Shown here one piece after another: positions 1-11,449 of a DNA stretch of 64,000 bases (position 1 is its first letter; each line of letters begins with the position of its first letter). The notes beneath the pieces are model-generated. The model searched no databases. It saw nothing but the letters and a program-made list of their open reading frames with translations, and was not told the origin of the DNA. This DNA comes from Lepiota brunneoincarnata (Eukaryota > Basidiomycota > Agaricomycetes > Agaricales > Agaricaceae): positions 806,001 to 870,000 of the forward strand of contig JAEBUN010000018.1 of the NCBI GenBank assembly GCA_023014365.1, read 5' to 3'. Made by a program: the position numbers and the translations under genes.

Positions 1-6
1 TTGCAG

Positions 7-1242
7 ATGATGGCTGCGCATGGACATAGCCATGCGCTCAAGACGAGTGAGACGTTTAGGGATGTCCAACAGGAAATTTACAAGGTATGGTGTATTCGAA
101 CGCTATTTCTTTTCCATGGCGCCCACTGACGTTGGGTTCGCTTCTTTGATAGATTGCCGCAGTTACGAAGGATAACGACGTCATCGTCCTCGTCCCCCCA
201 GACCCTCAACAACGTGAGTCCCCCCCCTTCGCCCACCTTTCCCCCCTTTCACCACATAACCTAATCTCGCTCTCATCTCCACACGCGTATTAGCCGCAAC
301 TCTCCGCAAAGCGCTCAAAGATGTTGGCTCAGACCTCGTTGCAAACCTCAACCTCCTCAGTCAATTCTCGCGAGGAATGCTCGATCTCACATCATGGTGG
401 GAATGGCTCGAGGAGGAACTCATGGTGCCCAATTCGACACTCTTGCCTCCCCTCGATCAGCGTGATGCAGAATTATACGCGAGGTGGAGTAAGATCAAGG
501 GTGGATATTTGGATTACTACAATGCGGTATGTTTCCTCCCTCCCCCCTTCGTTTTTTGCTTCCTGAGGGTGCTGATATGGTGTTTGGGAATGGTTTGCAG
601 ATCCGTGTTGTGTATACGAGGTACCCGCAACTGCTTACGACGTCGAGTACGGCGTGGCAGTCTACAAGCTCTGTTCCCCCTCCACCTAGCTCCCCTGGCT
701 CTTCGTGGGATGGGAGCTTCCAGGACCTGGGTGCGATTGCAACGGCATCTGCAGAAGAATTCCCCGAGAGGGAAGCAGAAGGTAGGACGGAAGTCCCAGA
801 AAAGGCCCAAGAGCAAGAGAAGAAGGGAGGAAAAGCCAAGAGCGTGAAGAGTGTAAAGAACGTGAAAGTGTTCGTTAGCAAGTTCCGTCTGGCGAAAGTA
901 CTTCGTCGGAAGAAGGGCGACGAAGGCGATAGAGAGGCCGAACCCAAGAAGGGAAAAAAGAAGGGCAAGGGGAAGAGAAAGGAGGAGGTACAAGGTCGGG
1001 ATGAGAAACACCCCACCGATGGCTCGCGTCCGGCTGATAAAGAAGAGCTGGCGATGCTACCCAAAGAAACGTCCGCAACGGAGGTTGGTGACCGTAGGAG
1101 CACTCACAGTTCTGGAGCAGCATCCTCGACTTCCATATCCAAGTCCGAAAAAAAATCTAAGGGACGTATTGCGAAAGCTCTGGCTCTCCTGCGCAGGGGG
1201 CTTGCGCGTCTCGGTTGTCATAACCCCCAAGTCGATGACTAG
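7..1242 (+). CDS. Family G: basic protein of unknown function, four exons, possibly 5'-partial
   Basis: Proposed exons are 7-84, 153-213, 294-526 and 601-1242; all three introns have GT-AG ends and the frame stays open, giving 337 aa. The family is not recognised. The first ~125 residues are acidic, mixed and Trp-rich (a WWEWLEEEL stretch, then YARWSKIKGGYLDYYNA), which suggests a folded helical domain. From about residue 165 the protein turns strongly basic and low-complexity, with Lys/Arg/Glu blocks (RRKKGDEGDREAEPKKGKKK) that could act as a nuclear or nucleic-acid-binding tail. The first ATG directly follows a TTGCAG, so this may be an internal exon and the true start may lie outside the window. 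Decayed copies of its last exon recur near 3.9, 11.5, 17.5, 31.2 and 33.9 kb, and a copy of its middle exons lies at 38.5 kb, so this is the best preserved member of a degenerating local family. Confidence 0.55.
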
Positions 1243-1385
1243 CTAGTCTAGTGGTTCTGTCACTATTTATCGATTGTAGATTGTATCGTTGTACCGTGTA
1301 TTTGGATATGTAGAGTATCAAGGAATAATTGTGAGGTTTCCGCGCCCAGAGGGGGGAACAGATCATTCCGCTTAGAGTAGGCTAC

Positions 1386-1496
1386 CGGAAATAGCACGCA
1401 CAGGAATTCTATACTTCTCGATTAAACACATGTGTCTGACCCGATCTTGACACCCTTGCTGATAACAGCCATTTAATCCAAACGCTAACGCTAACG
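1386..1496 (+). promoter_or_regulatory. Conserved 5' flank of family A genes (probable core promoter and leader)
   Basis: About 110 bp before the start codon is preserved in all seven A copies (also before 5288, 7878, 13405, 23199, 31570 and 34374). Shared landmarks in order are AATAGCACGCACA, TTCTATACTTCTCGATTAAAC, a GATCTTGACACC-like stretch, GATAACAGCC and AACGCTAACG just before ATG. No clear TATA box is seen. Retention even before the truncated copy at 34374 shows that the promoter was duplicated with the gene. Its role is inferred from position and conservation only. Confidence 0.45.
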
Positions 1497-3060
1497 ATGC
1501 TTAACGAGATACCAAACGAAGTTATCTTCAGGATCGTCGATCTCGTAAGTGAACCATGTTCAGCCCAAGCCTGCGTTGGCTCATTTCCCTCAGATCCCCG
1601 CACCCAGCCGTGTTGATTGTCTCCGCCACCTGCGCCTCGTATCAAAACGATTCAATTCCATTATTTCCCCTATTCTGTTCTCAACTGTGGTGTTCGACCC
1701 ACAGTACCTGCCTAGACCTCGACATTGCGAGGCGATCACATCGGTGTTGAGGGCGGGCAAGACAACTGTTTTTGAAAATGTCAGGAACGCGGAGGTCAAT
1801 CTGACGTCTATATATGAGCACGAAGAACAGCTCCCTTGGTTGGTCTTGCTGGATCTGCTGGTCCCGGAAATGAGAAACTTACATTCACTCCGGTAAGCTA
1901 AATGTTGCAAAGCTGCCGAATGACTCAATTAGCACAGGTGGGACTACCACCCCTGTGAGGCCTATGCACTTGACCGGATCACCCGCTTCGTTGGCTCGCT
2001 GGGCTCAATACAAACCCTGAAAGAACTTACCATCACGATTTTCGACCATCCCGCTCCCGAATTCTCGCTTGAACCAATTTCTAATCTTGGTGCCCTTGTG
2101 GTGATCTGGAAAACTTTCGAGTTACCAGGCCCCACATTGATATCCGAGATCTCGAGGCTCATAATGCGTTGCCCAGACCTCGAAAGCTTTGCTTTCACGA
2201 TAGCACGACCTTGCCGACCTGAAGGAGAGATGACATTGAAGGATTTATTCGCCGCCCTTTCACTACTCCCTGCAGATGGATGTCTAAAGCTCAAGCGGCT
2301 CAAAGTGTGCGCTATCGTCGTCACCCCGGAAGATTTTCGAACACACGTCCGACATTCCCGTCACTTAAAAACGCTGAAAATCAAAAGAAGTCCTAGTCAC
2401 TCAGCAGCAAACCACCTTGGCGGAATTTTTTCCATTCTGCAGAGTGAAAACATCTTCCTCAAAGATATTTGCATCGACGCCATCCACTCACCCTCTATCT
2501 TCAGCTACCTGTTATCATGCCCTGACATTGAACGCTTGCGTCTTGTACCCCGGCACCCGCCCGACGACTCGCCTCAGCTCGTGGACAAGTTCTTTACTGC
2601 TGTGCTCCCACACCACATGGACTCGCTGAGATCGTTGAATGTCGGTGGAAATATTACGACGCAGTGGTCACAGGTTCCGAGCTACGAGCAGCTCAAAGGG
2701 GTAGAGGCGTGCCAATCTCTTCGGCATCTTTGCTGCTATGTGTCGGTGACACTCGGGGGCGTGGCCGCGAGGGATTCAAAGGTTTTAGTAAGATATTTGT
2801 ATCATCTCATGGGATCGTGACACTCTAACGAAGCCTAGACAACTTGGTTGGAACTTGCTACACGGCTCCCTAAACTCAGGAAATTCCGATGTCCCCCGAT
2901 CGTTCTCAAGAAAGCATCAGCTGATGGAGTCTTCGAGACTTATGAGCCGGTAGATCATGATCCTGATCCTGAGGTTCGACAGTTTGTTCGTGAAATGGTC
3001 AAGCGATTCGAACAAACTCATCAGGTAGACTTTGAGATTAATTCCACTCATAGAGAGTAG
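1497..3060 (+). CDS. Family A copy 1: F-box-like protein, four exons
   Basis: Exons 1497-1544, 1594-1892, 1938-2787 and 2839-3060 (48, 299, 850 and 222 nt) give 472 aa. Donors are GTAAGT, GTAAGC and GTAAGA, with CAG or TAG acceptors. The N-terminus reads as an F-box: MLNEIPNEVIFRIVDL, then HLRLVSKRFNSIISPILFSTV at about residues 25-45, the usual Skp1-binding layout of agaricomycete F-box proteins. The remaining ~420 residues are a variable Leu-rich region (for example LKRLKVCAIVVTPEDF, RHLKTLKIKRS) resembling degenerate leucine-rich repeats that would bind a substrate. The presumed role is adaptor of an SCF ubiquitin ligase; that is family inference. Intron 1 removes exactly the stretch that would otherwise shift the frame inside the F-box (see findings). 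The stop lies ~550 bp before a relic of family B. Confidence 0.72.
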
Positions 3061-3607
3061 TTGTTGTTAGGCTGATCGGGATTTCGGTTGCTGCACAAAT
3101 AACCTATCGAGCGTGCGGTGTTAATGCTTTTGCTCCTCTTTCAACACGGTGTTTGCAAATGAGTTGGTCAGCAAACATGACCTGAATCGTTTCAACGATT
3201 GTGAGTTCGGGGCTTCAGTCGACAAAAGCTGGAACCGAGTTCCCCGTCCCTTTTTAGTCTGTGGGAACCACCTGTTGAGGAACAACTGGGTGCCTAATTC
3301 CTGAACTATGACGAAGATAAATAGACACGCATACCCGTCGGGCGGCGGTAACTGGGACACTGTGATTAGGCGCGGGGTGCGTGGGTTGACCTCTTCGTTC
3401 CACACATGACCTCCAGCCCCAGAGCCTGGGGGATGAAATACAACCAAATTGTGCTATGAGAATGGGATGAATAAAGCGATCCACAATCTGAACGTTGAAA
3501 CATGAAATTCGTCTTATGCCACACCAACAAGTTAAATGACGTTTACAATCAAGGAAGGTCGATACGATCCACATCAGGACCTACAGCAATGGTGACAGCC
3601 CTAAAGT
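3061..3607. repeat. Conserved 3' flank of family A, no gene
   Basis: This non-coding stretch is shared, with many small indels, by the flanks after the other A copies (6852, 9445, 14969, 24763, 33131). It starts with a GTTAGGCTGATCGG-like motif, continues through an ACGGTGTTTG-like motif and ends where the oppositely oriented family B 3' end begins. The short open frames in it are not conserved between copies. Confidence 0.6.
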
Positions 3608-3890
3608 CTATCTATCAATTGAATGCGAGCGACCTTGGTGGCTGGCTCTGGATCCTGAGCACGTCGCATTGATCATGATCCCTCGTTCATCCAAAAGCGG
3701 GAAAGCGCACATCAAAGACGTTGTTACTGAACCAGAATCCAAAGGTGGGTTTCTGTGTGGGTATAAGTTTATAGTCACGTTGACTTCTTTCAATCTGACG
3801 AATCGGCTTGCGCCAAACGCTTTCTCGAGTAGCCATACGAAGGACTAGATATGGCATGAACGGTCCGAAAATACTGCTGACCCTTGAGTA
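3608..3890 (-). pseudogene. Relic of family B exon 2 (3' end only)
   Basis: Read on the minus strand, this matches the last ~90 codons of the intact B genes at 9956 and 15254. Shared landmarks are the region encoding DRSCHIRSF, the VN(V/I)AINL-like stretch and the RGI(I/M)IN-like end, but the frame is broken. At about 3890 it runs abruptly into a relic of the last exon of family G on the plus strand. The F-box exon is missing, so it cannot make a B protein. Confidence 0.6.
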
Positions 3891-4040
3891 AAGACGTCCA
3901 TGACGGAGGATCGTCGGTGCACCCACAGCTCTGGGGCAACATCCTCGATTTCCATATCCACACCCGAAGAAGAAGGGGCGTATGACAAAACCTTTGGTTC
4001 TCCTGCGCAGAGGACTTGCGTGTCCGAGTTGCCATAAGCA
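3891..4040 (+). pseudogene. Relic of family G last exon
   Basis: The DNA aligns with roughly 1065-1230 of the first gene. Recognisable blocks are ACGGAGG, CACAGCTCTGG(G)GCA, TCCATATCCA and TCTCCTGCGCAGAGGACTTGCG. Indels destroy the frame. The same tail recurs near 11.5 and 17.5 kb in the same position relative to families B and D, so it belongs to the duplicated cassette. Confidence 0.55.
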
Positions 4041-4214
4041 ATGTGGCAAGGTCGCCTGTATGCGATTGGCTGCCTGCGTACATGTCGTAGCTGTGTGGAG
4101 GGGGTGCTTGGCACCGGGCGCCGGCTGGCAACAACGGCCCCGCACCACTTCCAGCTGATATTAATATGTCAAGTTGAGGAAACGATACCCAAGCTTGGAT
4201 AAAAGCGTATCATA

Positions 4215-4995
4215 TTACTGCGAAAGCTCAATACTGCATCAGTGACTCAAGTCCTCCCACCAAATGCATTACCACACTTATTCGACTTGGCACCCAGATG
4301 TCCTTCAAGTTCACCGAGCTCTTCCCCCCTTGCCGAGTTTTTACTCTTGGTCAAGTTTCGTTGTTCTGGTGGCAGGATGTATCGTCAGCACCTCAACTAT
4401 GGACCAGTTTGTCTGTTCCCGTGGACAAGGGAAATGTATGGCTTGTTCCTTACATCATAGACCCGTACTTGTGGAACGTCTGTGCTCCTTAATTCGGCCT
4501 TGAACTCGACTAACAGTGCCACTGATCGGTTCCGTATTCTTTGATGTATCCAGGAAGACTCGAGCAGTCCTGCTAGATGGTGCGCTGATGGAGTGGGAAC
4601 CTGCCGTCTCAACAAACTTCTCCCAACTCAAACGCATCTGCAGGTGGGGAATGTCTACCCTATCTCGAAAGCACCCTACCCCATCCCCGGCTCACAGACT
4701 CTCTCCAAGCACTCTACCATCCCTAACATGCGTTGTCCATTGGCGGGATGTGGATCAGAATATCCCCTGCTCCCCAGTGACCTGTCCCGACTTGAAGAAC
4801 GTTCCTATTGACATTTACGCCATGCTCCTCATTCTGATGTCACTACTTTTAGTCACTCACAAGTACATGAGATACCTTCCATCGAATCGGCTCCGGCTGG
4901 GACCTTGCCCTGTACGAAAATCGCGCACGAAATCCTTCATGTAGTGAGCATGGGCAGGAGAGACAATTGTGCAAAATACCTTCCGTCATAAATCG
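4215..4995 (+). pseudogene. Decayed family D F-box gene
   Basis: Conceptual reading in shifting frames recovers pieces of the intact D protein encoded at 54060-55547: the F-box segment ending in a TPQLWT-like motif (at ~4390), the following VPYIIDPYLWNV-like stretch, the RKTRAVLLD block at ~4555 and the VPIDI(Y/C)A block near 4800. Stops and frameshifts separate the blocks. Shorter relics of the same gene lie at 11850, 17880 and 55820. Confidence 0.6.
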
Positions 4996-5287
4996 TGCAT
5001 ATGGGGCGTGTGAGAGACAAAATGGTATGTGATGGAGCAGGATCGGCTACAGTAAGGGATATGTGCCCAATGTGACAATGGATCTTCCCCGACACGAACA
5101 GCATACGGACAGAACAAGGCTCTTGTAGACGGGAGGACGTTGAACGCAAAGCGAGATCCTATCATAATATTCCATTTAGAGCATATTACCAGAAATAGCA
5201 CGCACAGCAATTCTATACTTCTCGATTAAACCTGATCTTGGCACCCCTGCCGATAACAGCCGCTCAATCCAAACGCTAACGCTAACG

Positions 5288-6851
5288 ATGCTTAACGAGA
5301 TACCAAACGAAGTTATCTTCAGGGTCGTCGATCTCGTAAGTGAACCGTGCTCAGCCTTAGCCTGCGTTGGCTCATTTCCCTCAGATCCCCGCCCCTAGCC
5401 GTGTTGATTGTCTCCGCCACCTACGCCTCGTATCAAAACGATTCAATTCCATTATTTCCCCCATTCTGTTCTCAACTGTGGTGTTCGACTCACAGTACCT
5501 GCCTAGACATAGAAATTGCGAGGCGATCACATCGGTGTTGAGGGCGGGCAAGACAACTGTTTTTGAAAGTGTCAGGAACGCAGAGGTCAATCTGATGTCT
5601 ATAGATGAGCACGAGGGACAGCTTCCTTGGTTGGTCTTGCTGGATCTGCTGGTCCCGGCAATGAGAAATTTACACTCACTCCGGTAAGCTAAATTTTGCC
5701 GAGCCGCCGGATAGCTCAATTAGCACAGATGGGACTACTACCCCTGCGAGGCCTATGCACTTGACCGGGTCACCCGCTTCGTTGGCTCGCTGGGCTCAAT
5801 ACAAACCCTGAAGGAATTCACCATCACGATTTTCGAACATCCCGCTCCCGAATTCTCGCTCGAACCAATTTCTAACCTCAGCGCCCTTGTGGTGATCTGG
5901 AAAATCTTCGAATTACCAGGCCCCACATTGATATCCGAGATCTCGAGGCTCATAATGCGTTGCCCAGACCCCGAAAGCTTTACTTTCGCGATAGCACGAC
6001 CTTGCCGACCTGAAGGAGAGATGACATTGAAGGATTTATTCGCCGCCCTTTCATTACTCCCTGCAGATGTTTGTCTAAAGTTCAAGCGGCTCAAAGTGTG
6101 CGCTATCGTCGTCACCCCGGAAGATTTTCGGACAGACTTACGACATTTCCGTCACTTAAAAGTACTGAAAATCAAAAGAAGTCCCAGTCACTCAGCGGCA
6201 AACCAACTTGGTGGAATTTTTGCCGTTCTGCAAAGTGAAAATATCTTCCTCAAAGATATCTGCATCGATGCCATCTACCCGCCTCCCATCTTCAGCTACT
6301 TGTTATCATGCCCTGAAATTGAGCGTTTGCGCCTTGTACCTCGGCACCCGCTCGACGACTCATCTCGGCTCGTGGACGGGTTCTTTACTGCCGTGCTCCC
6401 ACATCACAAGGACTCACTGAGATCGTTGAACATTGGTGGGAATATCACGACGCAGTGGTCGCGGGTTCCGAACTACGAGCAGCTCAAAGGGGTAGAGGCG
6501 TGCCAATCTCTTCGGCACCTTCGCTGCTACATGTCGGTGACACCCGAGGACGTGGCCGCGAGGAACTCAAAAGTATTGGTGAGATATCTGCACCACCTCA
6601 CGGCATCGTGACACTCTCACGAAGCCTAGACAACTTGGTTGGAATTTGCTATGCGGCTCCCTAAACTTCGGAAATTCCACTGTCCCCCGATCGTTCTCAA
6701 GAAAGCGTCGGTTGATGGATTCTTAGAGATTTATGAGCCGATGGATCACGATCCTGATCCTGAGGTTCGGCAGTTTGTCACAGGAGTGGTCAAGAGATTT
6801 GAGCGAACTCATGGGGTGGACTTTGAGATTAATTCCACTCATAGAGAGTAG
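5288..6851 (+). CDS. Family A copy 2: F-box-like protein, four exons
   Basis: Exons 5288-5335, 5385-5683, 5729-6578 and 6630-6851 have the same four lengths as copy 1, and the encoded protein is again 472 aa. The F-box core is the same (LNEIPNEVIFRVVDL joined to HLRLVSKRFNSIISPILFSTV). Most differences from copy 1 are substitutions in the Leu-rich tail, such as PDPESFTF for PDLESFAF and DGFFTAVLPHHKDS for DKFFTAVLPHHMDS. The third donor is GTGAGA, as in copies 4 and 5. No indel interrupts it, so it is probably functional. Only a very short family B trace (~7340-7400) lies downstream, so here the A gene has lost its convergent partner. Confidence 0.72.
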
Positions 6852-7877
6852 TCATTGTTAGGCTGATCGGGGTATCTGTTGCTGTGCACATAGCCTATCA
6901 AACGTGCGATGTTAATGCTTTGCTCCTCCTTCAATACGGTGTTTGGAAATGGTCAGTCGGCGAACATGACCTGAATCGTCTTAATGATTGTGAGCTGGGA
7001 TTTCATTCAACAAAAGCTGGAACTGAGATCCCCGTCTCTTAACCAACTTTAGAGGAACAACCTTGTTCGTCCGGGTGCCTAATTCCTAACTAAGACCGCA
7101 CCCATCGGACGGCAACAACTCACACATTGTGATTAGACATGAGGAATGTCAACAACCCTGTTCGTTCCACACATGGCCTCCGGCCCCAGCACCCAGGGGG
7201 TGAAAACCGGCCAAATCGCGTTATGGGAATGGGATGAATAAAGCGACCCATAATCTGGACATCGAAACATGAAATTCATCTTGTGCCACACCAAGTTCAA
7301 TTACATTTATAATCAATACAATCAACGTCAGGGCCCACAGCAGTGATAACGGTCTACCTATCAATTGAATGTGAGTGACCTCGGTGGCCAGCCAAACGCT
7401 TCCGATACCTTGCGCTCCCTCCACTTGTTCCGGGTTGGTAGTTGGGCATGTCCAAGTACCTTCCATCGAATCAGCTCTGGCCGGGACCTCGCCCTGTGTG
7501 ATAATTGCACATGAAATCCTTCATGTAGTGAGCACGGGCGGGAGAGACAATTGTGCGAAATTCCTTCCATCATAAATCGGGTATGTGGGGCGCGTGAGAG
7601 ACCGAGTGTGATGGAGCAGGATCGGCTACAGTAAGAGGTGTGCCCATTGTGACAATGTATTTTCACCGGCACAAACAGCATACGAACAGAACAAGGCTCT
7701 TGTAGACGGGAGGACATTGAACACGAAGCAAGATCCCATCATAATATTCCATTTAGAGTATATTACCCGAAATAGCACGCACAGCAATTCTATACTTCTC
7801 GATTAAACATACGTACCTGACCCGATCTTGACATCTTTGCTGATAACAGCCACTTAATCCAAACGCTAGCGCTAACG
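6852..7877. other. Array spacer: A 3' flank, B trace and A 5' flank
   Basis: 6852-7330 is the family A 3' flank. About 7340-7400 retains the last bases of a minus-strand family B gene (the CTACCTATCAATTGAATG region also seen at 3608). From ~7400 to 7590 comes a segment shared with 4860-4990 and 18010-18190 (markers AAATCCTTCATGTAGTGAGCA and TTCCATCATAAAT), apparently a D-family end fragment. 7600-7877 is the upstream flank of the next A copy. No intact gene is seen. Confidence 0.5.
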
Positions 7878-9444
7878 ATGCTTAACGAGATACCAAACGA
7901 AATTATCCTCAGGATCATCGATCTGGTAAGTAAACCATGTTCAATCCAAACACACGTTGGCTCACTTCCCTCAGATCCCCACCCCTAGTCGTGTTGATTG
8001 TCTCCGCCACCTACGTCTCGTATCAAAGCGTTTCAATTCCATTATTTCTCCTGTTCTGTTCCCATCTGTGGCACTTATTCCGACGATCTGGCCTAGGCGC
8101 AAACATTGCGAGGGGATCACATCAATATTGAAGGCGGGAAAGACAACGGTTTTGGGAATTGTCAGGAACGCAAAGGTCCATCTGGCATCTCTATATGAGC
8201 ACGAAGAACAGCTCCCTTGGTTGATCTTGCTGGATCTGATGATCCCGGCAATGAGAAACTTACACTCCCTCCAGTAAGCTAAATTTTGCAAAGCCGCCAG
8301 ATAACTCAATTAGCACAGATGGGACTACCACCCGTGCGAGGTCTTTGAACTTGACCGGGTCACCCGCTTCATTGATTCGGTGGGCTCAATACAAACCCTG
8401 AAGGAGCTCACCATCACCATTTTCAACCATCCCGCTCCCGAATTCTCGCTCGAACCAATTTCTAACCTTAGTGCCCTTGTGGTGATCTGGGAAACCTTCG
8501 AATTACCAGGCCCCACATTGGTGTCCGAGATCTCGAGGCTCATAATACGTTGCCCGGACCTCGAAAGCTTTGCTTTCACGATACCACGACCTTGCCGTCC
8601 TAAAGGGGAGATGACGTTGAAGGAGTTGTTCGCCCCCCTTTCATTACTCCCCGCAGATGCGTGTCTAAAGCTCAAACGACTCAAAGCATGCGCTATTGTT
8701 GTCACACCGGAAGATTTTCGGACACACCTCCGACATTTCCGTCACTTAAAAGCATTGAAAATCACAAGAAGTCCCAGTCACTCAGCAGCAAACCACCTCA
8801 GCGAAATTTTTTCCATTCTGCACAGTGAAAATATCTTCCTCAAAGATATTGGCATCGATACCATCTACCCACCTCCTATCTTCAGCTATCTGTTAGCGTG
8901 CCCTGATTTTGAGCGCTTGCGCCTGTTACCCCGGCACCCGCCCGACGACTCGCCTCAGCTTGTGGACAAGTTCTTTACTGTGGTGCTCCCACATCACAAG
9001 GACTCGCTGAGATCGTTGAATGTCGGTGGAAATATTACGACACAGTGGTCACAGGTTCCGAGCTATGAGCAGCTCAAAGGGGTAGAGGCGTGCCAATCTC
9101 TTCGGCATCTTTGCTGCTACATGTCGGTGACGCCCAAGGACGTGGCCGCAAGGAATTCAAAGGTTTTGGTAGGATATTTGCATCATCGTCTCATGGCATC
9201 GTGACACTCTAACGAAGCCTAGACAACTTGGTTGGAACTTGCTACGCGGCTCCCTAAACTCAGGAAATTCAAGTGTCCCCCGATCGTTCTCAAGAAAGCG
9301 ATGGTTGATGGATCCTGCGAGGTTTATGAGCCGGTGGATCACGATCCTGATCCTGAGGTTCGGCAGTTTGTTCGTGGAGTGGCCAAACGATTCGAACAAA
9401 CCCATCAGGTGGACTTTGAGATTAACGCGATTCATAGAGTGTAG
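7878..9444 (+). CDS. Family A copy 3: F-box-like protein, four exons
   Basis: Exons 7878-7925, 7975-8273, 8319-9168 and 9223-9444 keep the 48/299/850/222 pattern (472 aa). Intron 3 is 54 nt instead of 51 and has a GTAGGA donor. The F-box half carries a copy-specific variant shared with copies 4 and 5: ISPVLFPSVALIPTIWPR replaces the ILFSTVVF version of copies 1 and 2. The C-terminal exon ends in INAIHRV rather than INSTHRE. It is followed, tail-to-tail and ~510 bp away, by an intact family B gene on the opposite strand. It is presumed to be an SCF substrate adaptor; no partner can be inferred from sequence. Confidence 0.72.
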
Positions 9445-9955
9445 TCATTATTAGGCTGATCTGGGTATCTGTTGCTGCCCAAATAGCCTATCAAGTGTGC
9501 CATGTTGAAACTTTTGCTCCTCCTCTCACGATGAATAGTCAAACACGACCTGAATCAACATCTTAATGATTTGAGCTCGGGGCATCATTTTGGTCTATGG
9601 GGACCTCCTACGGGGGAACAATCTTGTTCGTCTGGGTGCCTAATTCTTGAACTATGACGAATACAAGTAGACACACATACCCGTCAGATGGCAATAACTG
9701 ATACATTGTGATTAGATATGAGGTATGTGGACTGGCCTCTCCGTTCCACACATGGACTTCAGCGCAGAGCCCAGGGGTTTAAACACAGGCGAATTGTGCT
9801 AGGAGAATGAGATGGACAAAGTGATCCATAATCTGAACGTTGAAACATGAAATCCGTCTTATGCAAAACCAATAACAAGTTCAATAATGTTTACAGCCAA
9901 GGAAGATCAAAAAAATCCACATCAAGAGCTACAGCAACGATGATAACATTATAGT

Positions 9956-11275
9956 CTACTCAGCAATCAAATGCGAGTGCCCTCGGCAGCCAGCCTGGGG
10001 TTCAGAGTACATCGCATTGATGATGATCCCTCGCTCCTCCAGAAGCAGGAACGCAGACATCAATGGCTTCGCCACCAAATCGAGATTCGAAGGTAGTGTG
10101 TCATATGAGCGTAAATTTATAGCCACATTCACTCGATTCAACCGGATGAATGGGCTCGCACCAAGCGCTTCCTCCAACATCCGTATGAAGGACCGAATAT
10201 GGCATGAACGGTCCGAAAATGCTGCTGACCCTTTGGTAAAGACAAGATATGAAAAGCTGAACTCAGCCAGCAGCTGAGGGGATGGCAAATCATTGACAAT
10301 AGATAGGACATATTTACGGGCTGAAAATGCGATGTCGTCCAGGGTTCCCCTCTTAACCGTGAGATTGATTCTAAGATGCTGAATACCAGTAAGGCTCTGA
10401 AGGTCTTGTGGTGGGATGATACGTGTCAATGTATCCCCTGTTTGTTTCATCAGATGAACACATTCCGGTACTAATTAGGACAACTCACTTGGTTGAACGA
10501 CATCCAGCTGCAGCACCTTGACAGAGCTACCAAGATTTCCCAGGAACCTCCCAACTCTGTCTGAATGGTAAGGTGGTAAGCTGACAGGTGTCTCGTCGTA
10601 GTTAAGGGTGACTTCTTCGAGGTCTTTAATGGAATGTTGGTCACCGTGATCGGATTCAACTATCCTCGTGAATGCATGGATTGTATTCATCCCAGAAAGC
10701 ACGAGTGTACTCAAGCACGGAGTCTGGCTTGTCAGAATAATCGAAGCACTATGCGGGGTCGGGTTTTGAATATTCTTCAACTCCAGTACCTTGATGCCAG
10801 CTCCTCTGAGGAATAACGACATTGGGAAGTCCCTCGCAGAAGACACTGCGAGAACATCGAATGATGGACACCCGATGACGTTCAGGAATCCTTTGACAGC
10901 ATCCTTCGGAAGGCGCCTCCACGAAAAACGAGTATGAACCACGTTCATTGTCTTGACAGCAGAGAGGCTACGTAGGAGGCCGACGAATCCGGAGTGGAAA
11001 GGGGGAGGCAGGAGCGTGTCATCCATGTGATGCTGAACGAGGAAAAGGTTCTGGACGTGTTTACCCAAATGAGCGTGGGCAGGGGTTGCAATGTTATACA
11101 GGCTGTTGTAGTGCAAGGGATCGACTCGGATGGTCTCGAAGAGTCTGGGCTGGCTGAGGTCTTTCCACCATCGGCACACAAGGGAATTGTTACAGAGGGC
11201 CCTGCTTCCATGAGAATGACGAACAATCTCTTCATGGAGTTCCAGAGGGATGGTAAGAGAAGTTGGAGTTTCCAT
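9956..11275 (-). CDS. Family B copy 1: F-box-like protein, two exons
   Basis: On the minus strand, exon 1 is 11275-10489 and exon 2 is 10437-9956. The 51-nt intron has a GTGAGT donor, a CTGAT branch-like site and an ACAG acceptor, and splicing keeps the frame open (422 aa). The start METPTS is chosen because the equivalent Met is present in all three long copies. The N-terminus is a good F-box: IPLELHEEIVRHSHGSRAL, then SLVCRWWKDLSQPRLFETI at about residues 30-48. Leu-rich segments follow (HLGKHVQNLFLV, IKVLELKNIQ, LSTLVLSGMN, SVKVLQLDVV) with the spacing of degenerate LRRs. It is unrelated in sequence to family A beyond the F-box, yet repeatedly paired with it in convergent orientation. Likely an SCF adaptor. 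Confidence 0.72.
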
Positions 11276-11449
11276 GCGGAAGAAGGAGGAGGAGGTGACT
11301 TGGTGGTTGAGGTCGAACGTTTCTTGCCTCGTGCCGAACATGCATCAACTCACGCCATGTTGAAGTTCTAGTTCAGGGACAACCATGTTGCGGTCGCCGC
11401 ATGCCGAGATATCAACTGGCACGTGGACTTTCAGTCCCTAATGACATTG

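Noticed and set aside
495..1103. Long minus-strand open frames opposite the first gene
   Set aside because: They are shadows of the Lys/Arg-rich last exon of the plus-strand gene; low-complexity coding sequence opens frames on the other strand.
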